In this document: positions 1 through 4,712 of the stretch, piece after piece
Layout: every line of letters begins with the position of its first letter
Position numbering within the stretch: the stretch's first letter is position 1
Assembly (NCBI GenBank): GCA_017882405.1
Contig: JADGPO010000163.1
Span: forward strand, 1 to 12,756
Source of the DNA: Solirubrobacteraceae bacterium
GTDB lineage: Bacteria > Actinomycetota > Thermoleophilia > Solirubrobacterales > Solirubrobacteraceae
Length of the DNA: 12,756 nt
Direction of reading: 5' to 3'
The notes under the pieces: model-generated
What the model was told of the DNA's origin: nothing
Seen by the model: only the letters and a program-made list of their open reading frames with translations
The model's database searches: none
Position numbers and translations under genes: made by a program

Positions 1-687
1 AGGCAGGCCATGGCGTGGCCGACGCACTCCCAAGCGGCGCCGCTGCGGGTCTGGTTGAGCACGCGGTTGGCGTCCTTGAAGGTGTTGGCGTTAGCAAGCT
101 TGCTCCCGGCGGGCACGCGCACGTCCGGTCGGCGAGATCTCGGCCTGCCAGACCGCGCGCTTGCCGATCCAGCGCTTGGTGCCGTTGAGGATGAACTCGT
201 CGCTCCCGACGTCGCGTCGGGCGGTTGTCTCCAGCGAGACGGAGTCAGATCCGTGCTCGGGCTCGGTCAGGCCGAAGGCCCCGATCTTCTCCAGGCGCGC
301 CATCGGCGGCAGCCAGCGCGCCTTCTGCTCCTCTGAGCCCAGCAGGTCGATCGCGCCCATCGCCATGCCGGAGTGCACGCCGAAGAAGGTGTTGATGCTG
401 CCGTCGGCGCGCGCCAGCTCCCGGGCGACGATCCCCGCCCCGAGTCGCGACATGCCCGGGCAGCCGTGGCCCTGGATCGTCGTGCCGGCCACGTTCAGCT
501 CGGCCAGCTTGGGGACCAGCTCGAACGGGAAATCGGCTCGTTTCCAGTAGTCGTTGACGATCGGCAGGACCTCGCGGTCGCAGAACTCCCGCACCCGATC
601 GCGCAGCTCCCGCTCCTGCACCGACAGCGTCTCGTCGAGCAGGTAGTAATCGGCCAGGTCGACGCTGTCGATCGTTTCGCTAGTCAC
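1..687 (-). pseudogene. acyl-CoA dehydrogenase (glutaryl-CoA dehydrogenase type), partial and disrupted
   Basis: The start is GTG at 687. The first 175 or so codons give a normal N-terminal half of an FAD-dependent acyl-CoA dehydrogenase: helical N-domain, then 'FGLTEPEHGSD' (the flavin-contacting T-E-P segment) and 'NGTKRWIG'. In glutaryl-CoA dehydrogenase and plant ACX4-like relatives, about 42 residues follow before a segment like 'KIGLRIVQNGDI'. Here 'RWIG' runs directly into 'KRAVWQAEIS', so about 126 bases are missing around 161-168. An extra base at 125-126 then shifts the frame, and the original frame ends at a TAG-type stop near 91. Removing one G restores 'PTDVRVPAGSKLANANTF' and then a dehydrogenase-like 'RSGAAWECVGHA' to the window edge. 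An intact enzyme would oxidise a glutaryl- or short-chain acyl-CoA in the cytoplasm. Family is certain; exact substrate is not. The break could be real or a sequencing or assembly error. Confidence 0.85.
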
Positions 688-713
688 GCACCGCCCTGCT
701 ACCCGGTCGGGGC

Positions 714-798
714 CCGAGCATCACCTTCCGTGCTGCGCATGGGCGGCTTCGCTGTTCGGACGTCAAGAGGATGCTCGGTTGTGATGTGATCCGAGCAT
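714..798. repeat. three copies of the 8-mer CCGAGCAT/ATGCTCGG around the trmO start
   Basis: CCGAGCAT lies at 714-721 and again at 791-798, and its exact reverse complement ATGCTCGG lies at 771-778. The second and third copies form a perfect 8-bp stem with a 12-base loop. The right arm contains the first two bases of the trmO ATG (797-799). The 714 copy is about 27 bases upstream of the divergent dehydrogenase start. This could be an operator for a dimeric regulator serving both divergent genes, or an RNA hairpin masking the trmO start. Neither role is shown. Confidence 0.5.
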
Positions 799-1210
799 GC
801 CGGGCGATCAGTTCGAGCTACAACCCGTCGGCCGCGTGGAGTCGGTCCTGGTCGACCGTGCTGACGCGCCGCTGCAGGGAACGGAGGGCGCGCCGGAAGC
901 CTGGCTGGTGTTCGACGATGCCTTCACCGTGGGCATCACCGACCTGCAACCCGGGGCCGAGGTCCTCGTCCTCACGTGGCTGCACCTCGCCAGCCGCGAC
1001 ATCCTGCGGGTGTACCCGCGGGGCAACCCGGCCAATGCGGAGGAGGGGGTGTTTAGCACCCGCTCGCCGGACCGGCCCAACCCCATCGGGCTGCATCGCG
1101 TACGAATCGTCGCCGTCGTGGGCAACCGGATCCGCGTCAGCGACCTCGAGGCGCTCGACGGCACGCCGATCATCGACGTCAAACCGGTCCTCAGCCCTCG
1201 AGAGCGCTAA
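797..1210 (+). CDS. TrmO/TsaA-family tRNA (N6-threonylcarbamoyladenosine-37) methyltransferase homolog
   Basis: A 137-aa protein that is essentially one TsaA/YaeB domain. The family signature is clear at residues 84-103 (GVFSTRSPDRPNPIGLHRVR), followed by 'LDGTPIIDVKP' at 120-130. E. coli TrmO uses S-adenosylmethionine to methylate t6A37 in a subset of tRNAs. This protein matches only the catalytic beta-barrel domain and lacks the C-terminal extension of the E. coli enzyme, so the same reaction is inferred and the substrate is uncertain. The ATG at 797 is forced: an in-frame TGA lies at 782-784. There is no recognisable Shine-Dalgarno sequence, and the start sits in the arm of an inverted repeat. 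The gene is divergent from the broken dehydrogenase. Confidence 0.88.
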   Translation: MPGDQFELQPVGRVESVLVDRADAPLQGTEGAPEAWLVFDDAFTVGITDLQPGAEVLVLTWLHLASRDILRVYPRGNPANAEEGVFSTRSPDRPNPIGLHRVRIVAVVGNRIRVSDLEALDGTPIIDVKPVLSPRER

Positions 1211-1311
1211 GCCTGTGCAGGCCGCGCTTCCGGCCGCGGGCCTGGGCCGGCATGATCCGCACCGACCAGATGTCGGCGCTCAAGCCCGCGACCGCCGCCC
1301 CGTCCCCCGGG

Positions 1312-1491
1312 TCAGCGGAGGCTCAGCTGGCCAGTTGTTTCTTGTGTGTCTTCCGACGCGACCGTCAGGGTCTCGCTCACCGACCGAGCTCGATAGTGCT
1401 CGCACCACGATCTGGCGGCGACGAAAAGCGCGCCAGCCACCATGCTGACAAGCACCCAGGCCCCGAAGATCGCCAAAACCCGTTCCGGCAT
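1312..1491 (-). CDS. possible small single-pass membrane protein
   Basis: A 59-aa reading frame beginning MPERVLAIFG, with one hydrophobic stretch (about residues 5-27, rich in A, V, L and F) and then a charged, Ser/Thr-rich tail. The frame is open further upstream, to an ATG at 1608, but the ATG at 1491 is preferred because a GGGGG ribosome-site-like run lies five bases before it and the membrane segment follows at once. The topology is probably N-terminal anchor with a soluble tail. I do not recognise a family. It lies downstream of rplI, 196 bp past its stop, and converges with trmO. If it is not a gene, the 477 bases between trmO and rplI hold no other coding feature I can support. Confidence 0.42.
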   Translation of the reverse strand: MPERVLAIFGAWVLVSMVAGALFVAARSWCEHYRARSVSETLTVASEDTQETTGQLSLR

Positions 1492-1530
1492 ACTTGCCCC
1501 CAATCCGTCGGTAAAAGCTGTGCATCCTTG

Positions 1531-1536
1531 ACTATA
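1531..1536 (-). promoter_or_regulatory. candidate -10 element upstream of the small membrane protein
   Basis: TATAGT on the minus strand, in a rare AT-rich patch about 40 bases before the ATG at 1491. No good -35 hexamer lies 16-18 bases upstream, so support is weak. Confidence 0.22.
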
Positions 1537-1550
1537 CATAACGAATGTAT
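1534..1550. repeat. inverted repeat ATACAT-5-ATGTAT
   Basis: Perfect 6-bp arms (1534-1539 and 1545-1550) around AACGA, in an AT-rich island that contrasts with the surrounding GC-rich DNA. It overlaps the candidate -10 element, so it may be an operator. No T-tract suggests a terminator. Confidence 0.35.
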
Positions 1551-1656
1551 CAGGCGCTACATGCAGGTGGCGGCCGCGCTCCTGGGCGTGAGCGTTTGTT
1601 GGCTCCAACCAGGCGGTCAGGCGCCCGAGGTCGGGGCTGGGCTAACGGGCGCGATA

Positions 1657-1673
1657 GGCGGCCGTCGTCCGCC
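1657..1673 (-). terminator. weak hairpin after rplI
   Basis: GGCGG (1657-1661) can pair with CCGCC (1669-1673), starting about 15 bases after the rplI stop. The stem is only five pairs and no U-run follows, so it is at best a weak or factor-dependent end to the rpsF operon. Confidence 0.2.
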
Positions 1674-1687
1674 CAAGCAAAGACTGT

Positions 1688-2137
1688 TCAGCCAGCGACG
1701 ACCATGGTCTTGACCGCCGCAGTCACTTCGTCGGCGACCTCAATCACGACCATGTACGTCCCGACGTTCCGGATCGGGTCGTCGAGGTGGATCTTGCGGC
1801 GGTCGACCCGGATGCCACGTGCCTCGCGGATCGCGTCGGCGATGTCCTGGGTGGTGACCGAGCCGAACAGCCGACCGTCGTCGCCGGCCTGCTGGGTGAT
1901 CGTCAGGACGGTCCGGCCGAGCACGGAGGCGCTCTCGCGTGCCCGCTCCTCGGCCTCGCGCGCGGCCCGCTCGGCGTCCGCCTGGCGGCGCTGGGCGACC
2001 TTGATCGAGGACTCGGTGGCCGGTTCGGCCAGCTTGCGGGGCAGCAGGAAGTTGCGCAGATAGCCCGCGGACACGTCGACGACCGCTCCGCGCTCGCCCA
2101 AAGTGTCCACGTCCTGAAGCAGGATCGCCTGCGGCAT
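1688..2137 (-). CDS. rplI: 50S ribosomal protein L9 (bL9)
   Basis: The 149-aa length is normal for bL9. The N-terminal rRNA-binding domain (about residues 1-50) has the signature 'LGERGAVVDVSAGYLRNFLLP' pattern (key residues G14, G17, G25, Y26, N29, P33). A long charged linker helix rich in Ala, Arg and Glu follows (about 48-75), and then the C-terminal domain with 'GRLFGSVT' and a V-V-I-E-V strand. bL9 sits at the base of the L1 stalk of the large subunit and helps keep the reading frame. The ATG at 2137 lies 11 bases after the rpsR stop. An AGGCG overlapping that stop may serve as ribosome site. It is the last gene of the rpsF-ssb-rpsR-rplI operon. dnaB, often found after rplI in other bacteria, is absent here. 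Confidence 0.97.
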   Translation of the reverse strand: MPQAILLQDVDTLGERGAVVDVSAGYLRNFLLPRKLAEPATESSIKVAQRRQADAERAAREAEERARESASVLGRTVLTITQQAGDDGRLFGSVTTQDIADAIREARGIRVDRRKIHLDDPIRNVGTYMVVIEVADEVTAAVKTMVVAG

Positions 2138-2148
2138 CGTCGCTGCGC

Positions 2149-2478
2149 CTACCGGTCGCGGTCGCGGTCGCCGCGGTCGCGATCACCGCGTCCGCCGCGC
2201 GGGTGATCGCTGCCCTCGGCGACGTACGGCAGCAGGGCGAGCTCGCGGGCCCGTTTCACGGCGCGGGCAACCTGGCTCTGGTGGCGGCGGCACGCTCCGG
2301 TGATGCGACGCGAGCGGATCTTGCCGCGGTCGGAGATGAACCGCCGCAGCATCGATACGTCCTTGTAGTCCGCCTGCTCGATCTTATCCCGGCAGTACGG
2401 GCACGACTTGCGACGGGTCGAAGTGATCCCGCCCTTACGGTCGCGCCGGCGCACCGGACGTCTGCGTTGCTTTGCCAC
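2149..2478 (-). CDS. rpsR: 30S ribosomal protein S18 (bS18), zinc-binding type with Arg-Asp tail
   Basis: 109 aa, against about 75-90 in most bacteria. The core is clear: '[16 protein letters not shown]', '[11 protein letters not shown]' and '[11 protein letters not shown]'. Cys26, Cys29, Cys63 and His66 are placed as in the zinc-ligand (C+) form known from actinobacteria. The core ends near residue 87 and a low-complexity tail follows, made mostly of G, D and R ([12 protein letters not shown]). bS18 forms a dimer with bS6 in the small-subunit platform, which fits its operon. The start is GTG at 2478, 36 bases after the ssb stop, with only a weak ribosome site. The extra C-terminal basic/acidic tail comes from a hexanucleotide-like repeat in the DNA and is probably disordered. 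Confidence 0.96.
   Translation of the reverse strand: MAKQRRRPVRRRDRKGGITSTRRKSCPYCRDKIEQADYKDVSMLRRFISDRGKIRSRRITGACRRHQSQVARAVKRARELALLPYVAEGSDHPRGGRGDRDRGDRDRDR
2151..2190. repeat. short GC-rich tandem repeat encoding the bS18 tail
   Basis: Imperfect copies of a GGTCGC unit (plus strand) encode the repeated Asp-Arg residues at the C-terminus of bS18. Slippage here would lengthen or shorten the tail in steps of two residues. Confidence 0.55.
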
Positions 2479-2514
2479 TGAAACCAGCCTAGCTCGATCT
2501 GTTGAGTTGTGCCT

Positions 2515-2982
2515 CTAGAAGGGGATGTCCTCGTCCGAACCAGCCCCGACCGGAGTGCGCTCGAAGTCGCCGGTGTCGATCGGAACATCGCTCTCCGTCG
2601 CACGCGCGCCGCTCGAGAACCCATTCCCGTTGCCAGCGTCGTCGCGCCCGCCGAGGAACTGCACGGAATCAGCGACTATATCGACCGATTGCCGCTTCTG
2701 TCCCTCCTTGTCGGTCCACTCGCGCCACTGCAGCCGGCCGTCGACCGCCACGCCGCGTCCCTTGCTCAAAAAGCGCGAGCAGTTCTCGCCCTGAGCGCCC
2801 CACACGGTGACGTCGAAGTAGTTGGGCTGATCCTCCCACTCGGTGGTGGTGGGGTTGCGGCGCCGGCCGTTGCAGGCGACGCGCAGCGAGCACACCGAAT
2901 TGCCGCTCGGCAGCGAGCGGAGCTCGGGGTCGCGAGTGAGATTTCCGGTGATGATCACGCGGTTGATGTTGCTGCCAGCCAT
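2515..2982 (-). CDS. ssb: single-stranded DNA-binding protein
   Basis: 155 aa. The N-terminal OB fold (about residues 4-108) begins 'NINRVIITGNLTRDPELR' and includes 'YFDVTVWGAQGENCSRFLSKG' features (W60, the conserved K73-G74) and a 'DGRLQWREWTDKEG' strand. A Gly/Ser/Asn-rich linker leads to the acidic tip DEDIPF, which recruits replication and repair proteins. The protein works as a tetramer on single-stranded DNA. The ATG at 2982 is chosen over an upstream ATG at 3132: a strong AGGAGGAAGGAG ribosome site lies seven bases before 2982, and the longer frame adds 50 residues unlike any SSB. It lies between rpsF (182-bp gap) and rpsR (36-bp gap), the standard order. Confidence 0.97.
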   Translation of the reverse strand: MAGSNINRVIITGNLTRDPELRSLPSGNSVCSLRVACNGRRRNPTTTEWEDQPNYFDVTVWGAQGENCSRFLSKGRGVAVDGRLQWREWTDKEGQKRQSVDIVADSVQFLGGRDDAGNGNGFSSGARATESDVPIDTGDFERTPVGAGSDEDIPF

Positions 2983-2999
2983 TGCTTGGCTCCTTCCTC
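2983..2999 (-). promoter_or_regulatory. strong ribosome-binding site of ssb
   Basis: On the minus strand AGGAGGAAGGAG ends seven bases before the ATG at 2982. It fixes the ssb start, and contrasts with the poor ribosome sites of rpsF, rpsR and rplI. Confidence 0.8.
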
Positions 3000-3040
3000 C
3001 TGAGACGTTTTGAAAACTCGTGACCGAGTCTATGGGCGTG

Positions 3041-3060
3041 GCAGACGGCAACCCGTCTGC
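3041..3060 (-). promoter_or_regulatory. perfect 8-bp hairpin in the rpsF-ssb gap
   Basis: The minus-strand RNA reads GCAGACGG-guug-CCGUCUGC, a perfect 8-bp stem with a 4-base loop. It lies 58 bases upstream of the ssb ATG in a 182-bp intergenic gap. No U-run follows on the minus strand, so it is not a classic terminator. It may be an RNA-processing or stability element that sets ssb apart from rpsF expression. A second, smaller stem (GCGGG/CCCGC) lies closer to the rpsF stop. Confidence 0.45.
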
Positions 3061-3164
3061 TACGCGGAAAATGGGCGGAAACGTTGCGCTTATGCCGGAG
3101 TCACGTGACGCGCCGTGACAGAGCGGGCGCAAACCCGCGGCTTCAGCCGGCTGTGCGCGGAGGC

Positions 3165-3536
3165 TCAGGACTCGGTGGCGGGCGCCGAGCTGGCCCCCGC
3201 GAGCGCCGGAGGCGGCGCATCGGGCGGCGGCGGGGTGCCCGGGAGCACCTTGATGATCCGGAAGCGGAGCACCGCGTCGTCGATGCGCAGGCTGTGCGAC
3301 AGGCCGTCCAGCAGTGCCGGGGCGCCGGTGAACTGCAGCAGGTGGTACTCGCCCTCGCCCTGGTGGCGGATCTCGAAGGCCAGCGGGCGGGTGTGCCAGT
3401 CGTCCTTGCGCTCCAGCGTTCCGCCGCCGCCGGTGATCTGCGCCTCGACGTCGGAGACGATCTTGGCGCGACGCTCGTCCTCGACGGTCGTCGAGATGAC
3501 AAGCATCAGGTCGTAGAGGCGGGGCGGCACGGGCAT
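3165..3536 (-). CDS. rpsF: 30S ribosomal protein S6 (bS6)
   Basis: 123 aa. The ferredoxin-like fold is recognisable in order: 'RLYDLMLVISTTVEDE', 'GGTLERKDDWHTRPLAFEIRHQGEGEYHLLQF' features (W47, the R50-P51-L52-A53 turn, Y64), then 'LRIDDAVLRFRIIKV'. The core ends near residue 98, and about 25 Pro/Ala/Ser-rich residues follow as a flexible tail, somewhat longer than usual. bS6 binds bS18 in the small-subunit platform. It is the first gene of the operon. The ATG at 3536 has no Shine-Dalgarno sequence (TCTCCT precedes it). A GTG two codons later is an alternative start, which would not change the fold. Confidence 0.96.
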   Translation of the reverse strand: MPVPPRLYDLMLVISTTVEDERRAKIVSDVEAQITGGGGTLERKDDWHTRPLAFEIRHQGEGEYHLLQFTGAPALLDGLSHSLRIDDAVLRFRIIKVLPGTPPPPDAPPPALAGASSAPATES

Positions 3537-3544
3537 AGGAGACG

Positions 3545-3560
3545 GGCCCAGCGATGGGCC
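3545..3560 (-). promoter_or_regulatory. perfect hairpin just upstream of rpsF
   Basis: The minus-strand RNA can form GGCCCA-ucgc-UGGGCC, six pairs and a 4-base loop, ending eight bases before the rpsF ATG. In other bacteria a leader structure of this operon binds the S6:S18 dimer for feedback control. I do not see the published CCG-type motif clearly, so this is only a candidate. Confidence 0.4.
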
Positions 3561-3568
3561 GGCGGCCG

Positions 3569-3574
3569 ACTATA
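3569..3574 (-). promoter_or_regulatory. candidate -10 element of the rpsF operon
   Basis: TATAGT on the minus strand, 32 bases upstream of the ATG. Transcription would begin near 3562, so the leader would be almost entirely the 3545-3560 hairpin. The -35 position is GC-rich and not a match. The region from 3575 to 3754 holds no gene I can support; it carries a short CATC repeat and an AT-rich patch at 3670-3710. Confidence 0.3.
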
Positions 3575-3754
3575 GCGGGTGCGCTTCCGCTGGCCCGGGC
3601 TGCTCAACAGCACTCCCTGGCCGCCATCCATCCATCCCCCAGACGCCCCCGCGGCGGGCCGTCGGAGAAGATTTTGCAACGACTGCATAGGGACCATGTT
3701 TTTTGTCCGCATGGCCCTTCCACAGGTGGGACGAAGGTTCTAGGTTTGCTGGCT

Positions 3755-3964
3755 ATGCATACCGCCCAGAGACCCCGTAAATATGTCTCGCCCGTTGCTC
3801 TGACGGTGATGCGCCCGATGCTGCGCTACTCCTCCACGCGCGACGCGTTCGTGCTGCGCGTGGTGGGCAGCTATCGGGGACCGGTGCTCCGCCGCGAGCG
3901 CCGCATCGCCCCCGAGTCTGCGTACGACGGCCCGGATCGACGCGGCACATCCGCTCCCGTCTGA
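3755..3964 (+). CDS. small protein of unknown function (69 aa)
   Basis: A 69-aa, strongly basic protein. The ATG at 3755 is the first after a GC-poor leader; the frame stays open further upstream but that part is GC-rich and not protein-like. The core 'VMRPMLRYSSTRDAFVLRVVG' pattern (key residues R20, P21, Y25, R29, D30, G38) followed by 'GPVLRRERR' and a 'DRR' motif near the C-terminus resembles short hypothetical proteins I associate with Thermoleophilia. That is memory, not a search. No membrane segment, signal peptide or enzyme motif is visible. Two internal ATGs (in 'VMRPML') are alternative starts. There is no good ribosome site. It is divergent from rpsF. Confidence 0.55.
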   Translation: MHTAQRPRKYVSPVALTVMRPMLRYSSTRDAFVLRVVGSYRGPVLRRERRIAPESAYDGPDRRGTSAPV

Positions 3965-3965
3965 C

Positions 3966-4291
3966 ATCGCCGCGAAACCGGAGCTGCCGATCGTCCGCTG
4001 CGCGACCGAGGCCGACTGGCAAGGGTGGCTGACCGATCACGCCGGAGAGTGGTTGCAGATCGCCAGGTCGGTGGGAGACTGCCTATGAGCCGCAGAGCAG
4101 CGCGACGATCGCCCGACCTCCAGGAGGCGCTCGACAGCCACCCGGCGGCCAAGCGCTTCTTCGCCACGCTCACCGGAGCCCGCCGCTATGCCTTCCTGGA
4201 TCGCCTGCACAACGTCAAGACCCCGCAGGCGCGCGAGCGCCGGATCGCGTCCTACATCGAGCTGCTCAGCGAGGGCCGCACCCTCAATTAG
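3966..4291 (+). pseudogene. YdeI/OmpD-associated family protein, decayed remnant
   Basis: Three fragments of one YdeI-type protein lie in three successive frames. Frame A (3975-4066) reads 'KPELPIVRCATEADW' then 'EWLQIA', the family's N-terminus. Frame B (about 4066-4108) reads 'GRWETAYEPQSSATI'. Frame C (about 4110-4291) reads 'PDLQEALDSHPAAKRFF', 'TGARRYAFLDRLHNVKTPQ' and 'RRIASYIELLSEG', the family's C-terminus. About 80 residues that normally separate A from B are missing. An extra G near 4108-4112 explains B to C. The expected initiator is ATC at 3966 in an otherwise typical 'AAKPELP' start. An ATG at 4085 opens a 68-residue frame C that might still be translated. YdeI-family proteins are poorly understood cytoplasmic proteins linked to stress or bacteriocin resistance. 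The TAG overlaps the convergent VOC gene's stop. Confidence 0.75.
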
Positions 4292-4686
4292 CCCAGACGC
4301 GCCTCGGCCCGCGTGGGCTCGAACAGCTCGACCGGGTTGCCCGACGGATCCTCGACGAGGATCTGCTTGCCGCCGACACCGGTGACCATCTCGTTGCGAA
4401 ACCGGGCGCCGCCGGAGCGCAGGTCCGCGACCGTCGCCTCCAGGTCGTCGACCTCCAGCTGAAACCGGTTCCAACCGCCCGGCTCGGGCACCGTGCCGTC
4501 GGGCATCGCCTGGCCTCCGCCCGGGCCGCCGCCGGGTGCGCTCAGCACCAGGCGCAGATCGCCGCGCGACAGCATCGCGAACGCGGGCGCCGGGTGCATG
4601 TCCTCGTGGAAGCCCAGCGCACTGCAGTAGAAGCCGATCGCGGCGTCGACGTCGTCGACGATGTAGCGGACGCTCACTGTGGCCAT
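4288..4686 (-). CDS. VOC superfamily (glyoxalase/bleomycin-resistance fold) protein
   Basis: 132 aa, one complete VOC domain of two beta-alpha-beta-beta-beta units. The first begins 'VRYIVDDVDAAIGFYCSALGF'-like (D11-D12, A15, F19-Y20, L24-G25-F26). The second begins 'NRFQLEVDDLEATVADLR' and ends 'VEDPSGNPVELFEP', where Glu120 is the usual metal-ligand position. A Gly/Pro-rich loop (51-70) separates them. VOC proteins bind a divalent metal and cover glyoxalases, dioxygenases, epimerases and resistance proteins, so the reaction cannot be named. The ATG at 4686 has a good ribosome site (GGAGGGAGAGG). It follows otsA by 26 bp on the same strand and may be co-transcribed. Its stop overlaps the ydeI remnant's stop. 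Confidence 0.9.
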   Translation of the reverse strand: MATVSVRYIVDDVDAAIGFYCSALGFHEDMHPAPAFAMLSRGDLRLVLSAPGGGPGGGQAMPDGTVPEPGGWNRFQLEVDDLEATVADLRSGGARFRNEMVTGVGGKQILVEDPSGNPVELFEPTRAEARLG

Positions 4687-4712
4687 TCGATCCTCTCCCT
4701 CCGTCGCGGTCT

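Noticed and set aside
2983..3132. 50-residue N-terminal extension of SSB to an ATG at 3132
   Set aside because: It does not resemble any SSB and crosses the intergenic hairpin, and the ATG at 2982 has a strong ribosome site.
3623..3636. Short CATC tandem repeat upstream of rpsF
   Set aside because: Only about three units; too short to call a functional repeat.
3670..3754. Possible riboswitch in the AT-rich leader before the 69-aa gene
   Set aside because: I looked for conserved cores of c-di-GMP and related classes on both strands and saw no convincing match; pairing is weak.
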